A stretch of DNA of 55,552 nucleotides, taken from NCBI GenBank assembly GCA_964502145.1, contig CAZCVI010000044.1, forward strand, positions 1 to 55,552, written 5' to 3'. The notes under the pieces were generated by a model, which was not told the origin of the DNA, ran no database searches, and saw only the letters and a list, made by a program, of their open reading frames with translations. A program made the position numbers and the translations under genes. Shown piece after piece: positions 7,956-17,295 of this stretch. Each line of letters begins with the position of its first letter. Position 1 is the stretch's first letter. The stretch comes from CAZCVI01 sp964502145. GTDB taxonomy: Bacteria > Acidobacteriota > Aminicenantia > UBA2199.

Positions 7956-8828
7956 TCATGGTTTCCTGTAAATAGTAGGCACAACCATATGCACGGGTAA
8001 TTCCAAGCCGCTCAAGGTTTCGGAATGCCCGATAAACAAATATCCACCGGGGCGGATACAACGAATGATCTTGGTTAGAATCTCTTTCTGGGTGGGACGT
8101 TTAAAATAGATCATGACATTGCGGTAAAACACAATATCCATGGGTTCGCGTAATCCGAAATCGCCATCAAGGAAATTCAGGCGTCTGAACTTGACCTGCT
8201 GTCTGACTTCGGGCACGATACGTAGTAAGCGTCGGTTAGGGTCCTTGCTCCTCATTAAATACTGGCGTTGTAAATTCATGGGCACGGGCTTGAGTTTTTC
8301 CTCGCTGTACACGGCGCGGGCGGCAGCATCCAAAACACGGGAAGAAAGGTCGGTGCCCAATATACGAAACCGGAACTGCAAACCTGGAACACGATAACGG
8401 AACTCATTTAAGACAATGGCCAAGGTATAGGCTTCCTCTCCAGTGGAACAGCCAGCACTCCAGATCATCAAATCACGGTTGATACCGGCACCTTCGACAG
8501 AGATCATTTCGGGCAGTACTTGCTGCACCATGAACTCAAAATGATCCTCACCACGGAAGAAATCGGTCTTATTGGTGGTCACCACATCCAACATATGCAC
8601 CAATTCAACCTCCATGCCCTCCTGGGTAAACAGGTAATCGCAGTACTGGGTAAAGGAATCAAACCCCAGCATCCGTAATCGTTTACGCAAGCGTGCCTCT
8701 AACATCTCTTTTTTGTTCTCGGGCATCTTGATACCGTACTCGGTCTCAATCAGATAGCTCAAGTTCAAAAAATCATCGTCAGACAACCGCTGCTTATACA
8801 ATTTATCTATGTCACCCAATTTCAACAT
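7956..8828 (-). CDS. cheR: CheR chemoreceptor methyltransferase
   Basis: Methylates receptor glutamates with SAM. 290 aa from the ATG at 8828 (a TTG directly before it is in frame; AAGGAA is upstream). N-terminal helical CheR_N domain to about 85, then the Rossmann domain with SAM motif WSAGCSTGEEAYTLA near 124-138 and the family block FYRNVMIYF (usually FCRNVLIYF, so Cys is replaced by Tyr). A beta-subdomain segment inside the methyltransferase fold binds receptor pentapeptides in tethering species; the adjacent receptor gene ends in such a pentapeptide (DFERF), which fits. Confidence 0.93.
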   Translation of the reverse strand: MLKLGDIDKLYKQRLSDDDFLNLSYLIETEYGIKMPENKKEMLEARLRKRLRMLGFDSFTQYCDYLFTQEGMEVELVHMLDVVTTNKTDFFRGEDHFEFMVQQVLPEMISVEGAGINRDLMIWSAGCSTGEEAYTLAIVLNEFRYRVPGLQFRFRILGTDLSSRVLDAAARAVYSEEKLKPVPMNLQRQYLMRSKDPNRRLLRIVPEVRQQVKFRRLNFLDGDFGLREPMDIVFYRNVMIYFKRPTQKEILTKIIRCIRPGGYLFIGHSETLSGLELPVHMVVPTIYRKP

Positions 8829-8938
8829 CAATATTCCTTTTACCTGTTAAAACTCACTGTTTATTATAATATAAGATTTTTAACAATACAAGATATTTTA
8901 TTACCCTGAATTCACCGCCAAATTCTTGAAATCGTTAT

Positions 8939-8985
8939 GGACGATGTGGACAGAAAAAAGCGTTTGCTTTAGGTCCATGTCGTCC
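8939..8985 (-). terminator. Hairpin between mcp and cheR, possible partial terminator
   Basis: Outer arms 8939-8951 and 8973-8985 pair with two mismatches; an inner AAAGC/GCTTT stem sits inside. Read on the minus strand the inner stem is followed by a T-run, like a short intrinsic terminator. It divides the chemotaxis operon into a receptor-side and an adaptation-side half and may lower expression of cheR onward. The rest of the 228-bp gap shows no gene. Confidence 0.45.
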
Positions 8986-9056
8986 CTCCCATCCACACTT
9001 TACAGCGAATACTCTTTCAAAGGGTGAACGGGAGGGCCACAGGAAATTATAAATTA

Positions 9057-11213
9057 TTAAAATCGTTCAAAGTCGCCGTCTTCGGTATCGTTATCCGGCT
9101 TCATATCCAGCTTGACGCCGCCTCTCTCGTTTTTAATGGCCTTGGTGGGGGCGGTACGAGCTTGTAACTTGTGCGTGGGCGGGGTATGGGGATGGATGGG
9201 ATGCATGGCTATTGGACGACGTTTGGCAATGGGCGGGGCCATATGTTCCATGTCTGTATTTCTATTGGTCGTGGCGGCACGATAACCCTGTTCATTCAAC
9301 TTGAAAAAAGAAATGGAACCTTGCAACTGCTGGGCCTGGGAAGAAAGTTCCTCGGAAGTAGAAGCCATTTCTTCAGCAGAACCGGCGTTTTGCTGGATGA
9401 CTTTATCCAATTCCTGGATAGCTTTATTAATCTGACCAGCCCCGGCATTCTGCTCGTTACTGGACGCGGTAATCTCTTGCACCAGATCAGCCGTTTTCTG
9501 GATATCGGGCACCAATTGGTTCAACATCAGCCCGGCTTTTTCCGCAATGCCCACGCTACGCTGCGCCAGTTCCGTGATTTCTCCAGCGGCATTTTGACTT
9601 CGTTCAGCCAGTTTGCGCACCTCGGAAGCGACCACGGCGAATCCTTTGCCATGTTCACCAGCACGAGCCGCTTCAATAGCCGCGTTTAATGCCAGAAGAT
9701 TGGTTTGTCTGGCGATTTCTTGGATGATATTGATTTTATTGGTGATATCCCGCATGGCGATAACTGTTTCATTGACCGCTTTGCCACTTTCCTTGGCATC
9801 CGCAGAAGAGCGGATGGCGATCTTTTCTGTTTGCTGGGCATTATCGGTATTCTGCTGGATATTAGCGCCCATCTCTTCCATGGAAGAAGAAACTTCTTCA
9901 GCGGAAGAGGCTTGTTCGGATGAACCCTGGGATAATTCCTGGGCGGTCGCACTCAACTCCTCGCTACCACTGGCGACATTATCGGCAGCAGTCATGACTT
10001 CGCCGACAATACCTTGCAACCGTTGGACCATCTCTTTTAAAGCTTCACCCAATTGACCGATCTCATCTTTTTGGTCGACATCCAAGTTAGCGGTTAAATC
10101 ACCCTGGGATAATTGTTTGGCAAAAGTGACGCCACGGAGAATAGGAGTGGCTAAACTGATGGCCAGTAACAAAGAAATACCCACAATGGCGATGATGATG
10201 ATCACGCCTATCAGGAGAATCGAATTGATGAGATTATGCATTGGTTCGAGTATTTCGTCCTCCCTGATCCCGGTGATCAAACCCCATGTGATATTACTAT
10301 CGACCTTGACAAAAGTAAATGAACTGAGGAATGGGACCACTTTGCCTTCAAGGGTAAAGGAGACCATATCCTCGCCGCTCCCACCGGACAATGCTTTAGT
10401 GATATTAATGGATTCCATCTTCTTATTATTTTTAAAGGCGTTCTCCACTGTACCGGGAGTATGGAGCATATTGGAATTGGAACGCAAATAGTGATCCTGC
10501 CCGATCATGTAGCCACCACCGGACTTACCCATGCCAGCAGCGAGCAGTATGATCTCGCTAAAATCGGCCACGGATAACTGCACGGCAATAGAGCCAACAT
10601 ATTGGCCATCAACCATCACCGGTTGCAGAATAAACATGGCGGGTTTACCAGCAGAAGGCGCGTAGGGTGCCAGATCAGTCATCTGGGTGGTTTTAAGACG
10701 CGTCAATTGCTGCCACGCCAGGGCCAAATGGGTATTCTCATTGGCCAACTCCGTGCCAAAATCATCTTCCCGTGCCACACTCAAGACTACCCTGCCACTG
10801 TTGGGGGATATGATTAATACATCATCATACCCATAGTTATCTTTAAAATACTTAACCGAGTCATAGTATTTATCAAATGCCTTTTTATAAGGGGCATAAT
10901 TTAATAAATCTTTCCCTCGATAACCGTTGGTATTGGCCTCTCTACTCAATGGCTCCAATTCGGTCACAGCCTCCACCACTGACGATCTCTGGGCAAAAAC
11001 CAACGCATCGCTTCGCCGCTCCTCAAAAAACTTTTCTACCTGGTACTTCTTGATCTCGCGCACCGCTTCCAATTGATCGAAGGATTTTCGAACCAGCGCT
11101 TTTGATGCCATATTCACCGCAATCCAGCCGACCACCACCAAGGGAATAATACTGACCAACAAAAACAACGCGATCAACTTCGGCTTCATCTTTATATTTT
11201 TTAATCTAAACAT
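9057..11213 (-). CDS. Methyl-accepting chemotaxis protein with periplasmic cache-type sensor
   Basis: 718-aa transmembrane receptor. TM1 about 13-34, extracytoplasmic sensor about 35-330 with dCache-like features (YDDVLIISPNSGRVVLSVA, a PAS-like strand set), TM2 about 332-355, HAMP about 355-410, then the signalling helices with the conserved hairpin tip (IIQEIARQTNLLALNAAIEA). After the coiled coil comes a roughly 80-residue proline/threonine/basic linker ending in DGDFERF. The last five residues fit the x-[HFYW]-x2-[HFYW] pattern that tethers CheR/CheB. GGAGG precedes the ATG. It is the only receptor in the operon. Ligand unknown. Confidence 0.94.
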   Translation of the reverse strand: MFRLKNIKMKPKLIALFLLVSIIPLVVVGWIAVNMASKALVRKSFDQLEAVREIKKYQVEKFFEERRSDALVFAQRSSVVEAVTELEPLSREANTNGYRGKDLLNYAPYKKAFDKYYDSVKYFKDNYGYDDVLIISPNSGRVVLSVAREDDFGTELANENTHLALAWQQLTRLKTTQMTDLAPYAPSAGKPAMFILQPVMVDGQYVGSIAVQLSVADFSEIILLAAGMGKSGGGYMIGQDHYLRSNSNMLHTPGTVENAFKNNKKMESINITKALSGGSGEDMVSFTLEGKVVPFLSSFTFVKVDSNITWGLITGIREDEILEPMHNLINSILLIGVIIIIAIVGISLLLAISLATPILRGVTFAKQLSQGDLTANLDVDQKDEIGQLGEALKEMVQRLQGIVGEVMTAADNVASGSEELSATAQELSQGSSEQASSAEEVSSSMEEMGANIQQNTDNAQQTEKIAIRSSADAKESGKAVNETVIAMRDITNKINIIQEIARQTNLLALNAAIEAARAGEHGKGFAVVASEVRKLAERSQNAAGEITELAQRSVGIAEKAGLMLNQLVPDIQKTADLVQEITASSNEQNAGAGQINKAIQELDKVIQQNAGSAEEMASTSEELSSQAQQLQGSISFFKLNEQGYRAATTNRNTDMEHMAPPIAKRRPIAMHPIHPHTPPTHKLQARTAPTKAIKNERGGVKLDMKPDNDTEDGDFERF

Positions 11214-11273
11214 CTGCCTACCTCCAGCTTTTTTTATATATCAAATTAATCTCAAATTACACTCAAATAACTC

Positions 11274-11993
11274 TTAAATTATCAGGGACAAACCGGCCCA
11301 GAAATGATTCTTGGTGCTGATGGCATCCAAAAACACAAAGGTATAATTGGCATAGGGAACCAACGTGACCTTGCCAACTTTAAAGGGGAAAGCCACGCCA
11401 AAGGTAAGATCACTCAAACCGGTATCGGCATTTTCTGGCAACCATTGACCCGCATTATAACCGAGAGTTGCGGAAAAATCGGCATTGAGGGTTTCATTTA
11501 CTTTTATAGAATGGAGCAGGGATAACTCGGCGTACAAGCCATCACCCATATTAAAGTCATAGTACAGAGTGATTTTGGGACTTAACGGAACGTTGGGTAA
11601 TGCCACCCCGGCATACACTTCAAAGGTAGTGTTATCTTTGAAGGTGAACCCATCATTCATATACCAACCATAATGGATTACGCCACAGGATAAAGCCAAA
11701 CCCTCGGAAACCTTGTAATCATAAGCCAGTGTCAAATCAATCTCGTTTAACTCTTTATGTTCAAAAGAGAAACTGGTAAAAATGTTAGCGGAAAAACCGC
11801 TAGCACCAAAGACATAAGTCAACTGGGGTTGTACTACAGGTTTATGATCGGGGTTGAGGTCCATTCCCCTGAAAATGAAACTGGAAACAAGGTCAAGCTG
11901 TCCGGTAAGGGAACGACTGTATATCTGGGCCGTGGATGCCACCAGAAACAATAGAATCGCGATGCCCATAAAATTAATTTTTTTAATGCCCAT
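11274..11993 (-). CDS. TorF-like putative outer membrane protein inside the chemotaxis operon
   Basis: 239 aa with an N-terminal signal peptide (about 1-27; hydrophobic IAILLFLVAS, cut near QIYSRS) and alternating amphipathic strands ending in an aromatic/hydrophobic C-terminus (FWAGLSLII), as in small beta-barrels. The block FIFRGMDLNPDHKPVVQP resembles the TorF/Gcw_chp family of putative porins. AAAGGAG lies before the ATG. It is placed between cheW and mcp, gaps 15 and 60 bp, so it is co-expressed with the receptor. It may admit the attractant to the periplasm or be part of a sensor complex; this is inference. Confidence 0.75.
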   Translation of the reverse strand: MGIKKINFMGIAILLFLVASTAQIYSRSLTGQLDLVSSFIFRGMDLNPDHKPVVQPQLTYVFGASGFSANIFTSFSFEHKELNEIDLTLAYDYKVSEGLALSCGVIHYGWYMNDGFTFKDNTTFEVYAGVALPNVPLSPKITLYYDFNMGDGLYAELSLLHSIKVNETLNADFSATLGYNAGQWLPENADTGLSDLTFGVAFPFKVGKVTLVPYANYTFVFLDAISTKNHFWAGLSLII

Positions 11994-12008
11994 GTGTGTC
12001 TCCTTTGA

Positions 12009-12524
12009 TTATTCGGCTTCTTGTGCCGTGTTAGCTGTACTACTGGACACGTGTTGCACCATCACGAGTTCACGGATGGAGAATACTTTTTCAATGTCCA
12101 GAATAATAATAAAATTGTCATTCTGTTTGCCCATGCCCCGGATAAACTCGGTATCCAAGCGGGTGCCTATTTTCGGGGGGGGTTGAATCTGGTTGGGATC
12201 CAGTTCCAACACTTCCTGCACTTGGTCGGCCAATGCGCCCAGCAGTGTTTGTTCATCATCCACCCGGACTTCCACGATAATAATACAGGTATCTACTGTT
12301 TGCACCGTTTCTGTCATGCCGAACTTTAAACGCAAGTCCACCACGGGCACCACACCGCCTCTTAGATTAATCACCCCTTTCATGAAATCAGGTGTTTTGG
12401 GTACCTTGGTCACCCGGGTATAATCCAATACTTCCCGGACCCGGGTTATTTCAAGAGCATACACTTCATCACCCAATCTAAACGTCAAATACTGGCCTTC
12501 GCCGGTCTGAGTTATTGATGCCAT
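12009..12524 (-). CDS. cheW: CheW coupling protein
   Basis: Scaffold that links CheA to receptors. 171 aa with the SH3-like CheW fold from about 10 to 150: start QYLTFRLGDEVYALEI, the conserved VINLRGGVVPVVDLR near 51-65, and MGKQNDNFIIILDIEKVFS near 130-148. AAAGGAG eight bases upstream of the ATG. A 22-residue Ser/Thr/Glu tail follows the fold. Second gene of the operon, downstream of cheA. Confidence 0.94.
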   Translation of the reverse strand: MASITQTGEGQYLTFRLGDEVYALEITRVREVLDYTRVTKVPKTPDFMKGVINLRGGVVPVVDLRLKFGMTETVQTVDTCIIIVEVRVDDEQTLLGALADQVQEVLELDPNQIQPPPKIGTRLDTEFIRGMGKQNDNFIIILDIEKVFSIRELVMVQHVSSSTANTAQEAE

Positions 12525-12563
12525 GTTTTTATCTCCTTTATAAACTTATTAAATAGATCATTC

Positions 12564-12628
12564 ATTCATATCCTTTATTCATATCCTTTATTCATATCCT
12601 TAGTTTATAGCCTTTATTTATAGCCTAT
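12564..12628. repeat. Five tandem 13-bp units in the cheA-cheW gap
   Basis: Unit ATTCATATCCTTT occurs three times almost exactly (12564-12602), followed by two diverged units (GTTTATAGCCTTT, ATTTATAGCCTAT). The array fills the upstream half of the 208-bp intergenic space just ahead of the cheW ribosome site. Copy number could vary by slippage. Confidence 0.8.
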
Positions 12629-12732
12629 ATTATAATATTATTCTACTATCACACATCTTGAATTCACCATCAAAAACTCTAAAAACCTGGGGAATAATGG
12701 AAGTGATAGGGAAGATAATGATGGATTCAGGG

Positions 12733-14991
12733 TTAGTTCTCATAGAATTTATCCTCGTTTTTTTTCTGGAAGGCGCGTTGCTTCTTCTTGACTAAACCAG
12801 CGGCCATAATCAATTTGGGGACATCCAGAATCAGGGCAATAGTGCCATCGCCCAGGATAGTGGCCCCAGAGAGACCGTCTATGTGGCGATACACTGTCCC
12901 CAAGGATTTAATCACGGTTTGATGTCCGCCCACAACATGGTCCACCACAAACCCGACGCGCTGACTCTTTATAGTGGCAATCACAATCTGCTCGATGACG
13001 GGACAGTTGTCCCGAATATCAAATTGCTCGCGCAGATAAATATACGGAACAAGATCACCGCGCACATTGACATAATTTTGCCCATTAGCGCCAACAATCT
13101 GGGCATGCTCGATTTCGATACAACTCTCCACCACGGAAAGGGGGAAAACAAAAAATTCCTGGCCAATCTGAACGAGTAATCCATCAATAATGGCCAGGGT
13201 GAGCGGGATATTCAAGGTGATAGTAGTACCATGACCCGTTTCACTTTCAATATCAATACTGCCTCGTAGCGCTTCGATATTCCGTTTGACTACATCCATA
13301 CCCACACCGCGCCCGGATACATCGCTGACCTCTTTAGCAGTAGAAAACCCAGGTTCAAAAATAATGGCAAAAAGATCGCGATCAGTCAACTCCTGATCAG
13401 GCATTAATAACCCCCGTTCAATGGCTTTTTTTCTTATCGCTTTCACGTCCAAGCCGGCCCCATCGTCCTGCACCTCGATCACCACATTGGAACCAGAATG
13501 AAAGGCATTCAAATGGATTGTTCCCGTTCTGATTTTTCCCTTGGCTTCCCGTTGGGCTGGTTTTTCAATGCCATGATCAATGCAGTTGCGGATGATATGT
13601 ACCAGTGGATCGTTCAGTCGTTCAATCACGGTTTTGTCCAGTTCTGTATCGCCGCCATCGGCAGTTAGTTCTACCACTTTACCCAGGTTATTAGAGAGGT
13701 CGCGCACCAACCGTTTAAAGCGGCTGAAAGTACTGCCAATAGGCAACATGCGCATATCCATGCTGTTGTCCCGCAATTCCCAGGTAATTCGTTCCACTTC
13801 CTCCGAGATACTGATCAGTTGCGAATCATTTCTGATCAGGCTGAGCTGGGATAAGCGGGCTTGCAAGGTCACTAATTCGCCCACCAGATTGACCAGTTGG
13901 TCCATCTTCTCGGAGGATACCCGCAGGGAGGAAGCCACCTCGGAATCCTGGCGTTTCTTCCTGATGTCCCGCACATGTTGTTGTTCTACCAGGGCCGACT
14001 CCACTTCCTCCGGGTCGACTATCCCTTCTTCCACGAGCAATTCACCCAGGCGTTTTTTATGGCCCACAATGGCTTCGATCTTTTCCTCGCTTAAGTCGCC
14101 CTTCTCCACCAGGATATTGCCCACTTTTTTATAATCGGGAAAATCAACGCTGTCTGCACTATCAATCACATCTACCTTGATTTGTGAATCTTCTTCCACG
14201 AATATAAAAACATCCAGGATGGCATTCTTGGGGCGACTGGTGGTGAGGATAATATCCCAACTGACATAACAGCGGGTGGGTTCGATCTCTTCCAGCAGGG
14301 GAATGTTGGCCAGATGGGCCACCGCACTGTAAGTACCCAGTGTTTTTAGCTCTTTTAGCAACTGGATAATATTCGTACCGCTCTCTTGAATAGAGGGGGA
14401 CGGAATAAAACGGATGCGATAGGTTGTTTCCGGGCCATCCGGTTTGTCTTCTTTGAGTATTTTTTCCACCGGAGGTTCCACCCGGATTTCCTCGTGGATT
14501 GCCACTGGTTCAGGGTTGCGGTTCACGATGGGTTTTTCAATGGCAGTTGGTTCTTGTATAATATACGGTTTCTTATTCAGTTTATTAATCGGTTCTGTAG
14601 TGCCAGCATTGGCAATAATGTCCTGCAAGCCCGTAATAATTGTCTGTTTTTTTACGTTTTCCGCTTCGCCGATCTTATCATTTTGCATTTCCAGAGCGTA
14701 TTTAATAAAATCCATGGCCAGTAGTGTCAGATCAATCAATTTTTTACTGACCATCAACGTGCCTTGGCGCACCAGTTCATAGGCATTTTCCACCTCGTGG
14801 GCAAAGGTAGACAACATCTCAAAACCAAACATGGCACCCGACCCTTTAATAGTATGAATAGCCCTGAAAATTTTGGATACCAGGTCTGCATCGTCCGGGG
14901 AGGATTCCAGTTCCAGCAGGGCTTTTTCTAGGTCTTCCAGAATCTCATAGGTTTCTTCTTTATATACTTCCGCATATTCATTGGTAGTCAT
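12733..14991 (-). CDS. cheA: CheA chemotaxis histidine kinase with inserted GspE-N/MshEN-like repeat
   Basis: 752 aa. P1 phosphotransfer domain 1-125 with phospho-site H46 (IFRAIHTIKGSG); linker; a P2-like ferredoxin-fold segment about 188-280; then a two-copy 24-residue repeat (290-312 degenerate; 314-338 fitting RLGxxLxxxG...L..Q); P3 dimerisation about 352-415; P4 ATPase with N-box HIIRNCIDHGIE (465-476) and GRGVGMDVV; P5 CheW-like to the C-terminus. All catalytic residues are present. The extra repeat resembles GspE_N/MshEN domains, some of which bind c-di-GMP. GAGGAGG precedes the ATG. First gene of the operon; presumably transcribed from the 590-bp region to its right. Confidence 0.95.
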   Translation of the reverse strand: MTTNEYAEVYKEETYEILEDLEKALLELESSPDDADLVSKIFRAIHTIKGSGAMFGFEMLSTFAHEVENAYELVRQGTLMVSKKLIDLTLLAMDFIKYALEMQNDKIGEAENVKKQTIITGLQDIIANAGTTEPINKLNKKPYIIQEPTAIEKPIVNRNPEPVAIHEEIRVEPPVEKILKEDKPDGPETTYRIRFIPSPSIQESGTNIIQLLKELKTLGTYSAVAHLANIPLLEEIEPTRCYVSWDIILTTSRPKNAILDVFIFVEEDSQIKVDVIDSADSVDFPDYKKVGNILVEKGDLSEEKIEAIVGHKKRLGELLVEEGIVDPEEVESALVEQQHVRDIRKKRQDSEVASSLRVSSEKMDQLVNLVGELVTLQARLSQLSLIRNDSQLISISEEVERITWELRDNSMDMRMLPIGSTFSRFKRLVRDLSNNLGKVVELTADGGDTELDKTVIERLNDPLVHIIRNCIDHGIEKPAQREAKGKIRTGTIHLNAFHSGSNVVIEVQDDGAGLDVKAIRKKAIERGLLMPDQELTDRDLFAIIFEPGFSTAKEVSDVSGRGVGMDVVKRNIEALRGSIDIESETGHGTTITLNIPLTLAIIDGLLVQIGQEFFVFPLSVVESCIEIEHAQIVGANGQNYVNVRGDLVPYIYLREQFDIRDNCPVIEQIVIATIKSQRVGFVVDHVVGGHQTVIKSLGTVYRHIDGLSGATILGDGTIALILDVPKLIMAAGLVKKKQRAFQKKNEDKFYEN

Positions 14992-15578
14992 CTATTTTGC
15001 CTCCTCAACCCCAACAACCCCTGGTATGATATCTTTTTTTCGTGCCCACGTGGCGCAGAACAAATACAGGCAGGTGAGGCCCAAACTTATCAACATGGCT
15101 CGCGCCCGACTGCCAGGAATTCAGCGACACCATTTCGTAGATTAATGCATCCATTTGCAGCATTCTTTGTCCTATTTTCAGTTATCAGTCTGTTTCAACT
15201 TGTCAATAAAAGGTTTTTTTTATTGTACTCTTATATCTATACAAAAAAAAAATTATTTTTACAAGTAAAAAAATATTTTCGCATGCCATTAATCAAAAGG
15301 GGGGCTGTCACTATAATGAAATTGGCATCAAACCAATTTATTGGATTCTGGCAAAGAATCCTTGGGACCGCAGGCGTTCCCAGGACACAATCCCATTAAT
15401 CTCATTATTTTCATAATTACTAATGCATACAGTGGACGAGTCTCTTGGATAAAAATCTTATTTTCTGGTATATTTTCCTTGTATTAAAAAATAATTTTCT
15501 TTACAATTATTCTGTTAAGATAAGAATAAGCTGAAACAATTTAACTTGGGTAGATAAACCCAATACGGAGGTGCCGTC
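14992..15578. other. Intergenic region between two divergent signalling units
   Basis: 587 bp without a convincing gene. It holds the cheA leader and, on the minus strand, a TTGACA at 15201-15206 without a good -10. A perfect 7-bp inverted repeat AAATTGG/CCAATTT lies at 15319-15339 and a GC-rich imperfect hairpin at 15359-15385. Part of this (AAACCAATTTATTGGATTCT) resembles sequence near 22452, so it is a dispersed repeat fragment. GGAGGTG at 15568-15574 serves the next gene. Confidence 0.6.
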
Positions 15579-16019
15579 ATGAAGATCAATGCAATGTGGC
15601 TACTCACCCTTTTATTATACATGGGGCAATTGGTTTTCCCTGAAATCCAAATTATCACCAACCCGACCAACCCACTCTCTATACTCAACAAAAAAGATAT
15701 CCAAGATATCTTCACGGGCAAAAAATCCCAGTGGGACAACGATGGGAAAATCATTATCGCTATCTTGGAAGACTCCCAAACCCACCGGGAGTTTGTACAA
15801 CACTTCATTAAAAAGACTCCGGCGCAATTCAGAAACTATTGGCGTCAAAAAGTCTTTTCCGGTGAAGGTATGATCCCCAAAACCTTTAAAACCGAAGAGA
15901 GCCTCATCGCTTTTGTTGCCGAAACCAAGGGCGCTGTAGGCTATATCTCTTCCACTACGGAAAAACAAGTCAAAATAATCCCTATCTCGGATAAACAAGG
16001 CAGAGGAGACCACCCATGA
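15579..16019 (+). CDS. Small phosphate-binding-like periplasmic protein
   Basis: 146 aa with a signal peptide (about 1-20) and a PBP-like fold resembling a truncated PstS: KKDIQDIFTGKKSQWDNDGK near 38-57 is the typical block of these short proteins, and GAVGYISS near 124-131 matches the end of the domain. Half the length of a true PstS. Its stop overlaps the porin-like ATG (16016-16019). Short PstS-like, porin-like and hybrid kinase genes often travel together, suggesting the protein presents a ligand to the kinase rather than to an ABC transporter; no transporter genes are here. Ligand unknown. Confidence 0.75.
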   Translation: MKINAMWLLTLLLYMGQLVFPEIQIITNPTNPLSILNKKDIQDIFTGKKSQWDNDGKIIIAILEDSQTHREFVQHFIKKTPAQFRNYWRQKVFSGEGMIPKTFKTEESLIAFVAETKGAVGYISSTTEKQVKIIPISDKQGRGDHP

Positions 16020-17287
16020 AACAAGCACACGTATTTTTTTCGATAAATAGTCTGGTTACTCTATTCACCCTGATCAGTATGTTGCTTTTCCCCGGTGTAT
16101 TGCCCGCACAAAAAATGGATTTTAATATCCATGGTTATATCTCCCAGGGTTTTATGATCAGCAACCACAACAATTTCCTGGCCGATACGAAAAATGGCAC
16201 ATTCCAATTTAACGAGCTGGGGATCAACTTCGCTACCGAACCTACAGACAATCTACGTATCGGTTTACAACTCATTGCCCGCGACCTGGGTGACATTGGG
16301 AACGATAAAGTGTTAATTGACTGGGCCTATGCCGATTATCGCTGGCGCGATTGGCTTGGCATGCGTCTGGGTAAGATAAAAATGCCCACAGGCATATACA
16401 ATAAAACCATAGACGTGGATATGCTACGCACGTTTATCTTCCTTCCCCAGGGCAATTACACGGAGACTTTTCGCGACAGCCTCAACGCCATGAAAGGCAT
16501 TGGTGGTTACGGCGTGACTCGTATCCCCCACCTGGGCAGCCTCTCCTATGAGGCCATGTACGGCACCATGAACATCGACAACGATAGCAGCACAGCCAAA
16601 GGCATGGAAGGTCCGGGTTATTTTGAAGTGGAAAAAGTGGATGTCAAACGAACTTTCTGCTGTGCTATCACCTGGGAAACTCCTATCGAAGGTTTGAAAC
16701 TTTCCGCCTCACGGGTAGACATCAAGTTAAAACTACAGTCCATGACCACCAAGGATTTTACAGTGCCTGTCCCGTTTCCGCCTTATAAAATAGTGATCGC
16801 CCCCGCTGGAACGCCCATGAACTCGGAGATTCCAAATTTAAACAAGACGATCTTTTCCATTGAATATACCTGGAAAAATTTGGTACTGGCTGCCGAATAC
16901 GCCATGCAAAATTTCGCGCAAACCACGCGCTTACCAGACCAAAAAACAGTGAGCCGGGAATTCAAATTCGCTGGTTTTTATGGAAGCGCCACCTATCGCT
17001 TTAGTGACCTGTTGGAGACGGGGATATATTACACGGAATTCTATAAAGACCGCGACGATCGCGACGGCACCCGCACGCCCTATAACCCGCCCTTCTCCGC
17101 CTATCAAAAAGACGCTTGTCTCGCGCTACGCTTCGATCCCAATCCCCAGTGGACATTCAAAATCGAGGGCCACATGATCAATGGCACCGCGCTATGTTTT
17201 GTGCAAGATAACCTCAATGATGCGGGGGAACTTACCCTGCAAAAAAAATGGTATCTGTTGGCCGCGAAAATGACCTTTAGCTTTTAA
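16016..17287 (+). CDS. Porin-like outer membrane beta-barrel protein
   Basis: 423 aa, signal peptide about 1-31 (hydrophobic TLISMLLFPGVLPAQ, cut after AQ), then many amphipathic strands: FNIHGYISQGFMIS at the first strand, ELGINFATEPTDNLRIGLQL, and GMRLGKIKMPTGIYN, a block typical of porin-like proteins next to hybrid kinases. C-terminus KMTFSF ends in phenylalanine, the outer membrane assembly signal. GAGGAG before the ATG; 4-bp overlap with the upstream gene, 8 bp to the kinase. Expected to let the kinase ligand through the outer membrane. Confidence 0.8.
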   Translation: MKQAHVFFSINSLVTLFTLISMLLFPGVLPAQKMDFNIHGYISQGFMISNHNNFLADTKNGTFQFNELGINFATEPTDNLRIGLQLIARDLGDIGNDKVLIDWAYADYRWRDWLGMRLGKIKMPTGIYNKTIDVDMLRTFIFLPQGNYTETFRDSLNAMKGIGGYGVTRIPHLGSLSYEAMYGTMNIDNDSSTAKGMEGPGYFEVEKVDVKRTFCCAITWETPIEGLKLSASRVDIKLKLQSMTTKDFTVPVPFPPYKIVIAPAGTPMNSEIPNLNKTIFSIEYTWKNLVLAAEYAMQNFAQTTRLPDQKTVSREFKFAGFYGSATYRFSDLLETGIYYTEFYKDRDDRDGTRTPYNPPFSAYQKDACLALRFDPNPQWTFKIEGHMINGTALCFVQDNLNDAGELTLQKKWYLLAAKMTFSF

Positions 17288-17295
17288 GATCCACC

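Noticed and set aside
15145..15399. 84-codon frame upstream of the binding-protein gene
   Set aside because: No ribosome site, low-complexity AT-rich start, and it runs into a dispersed repeat fragment.
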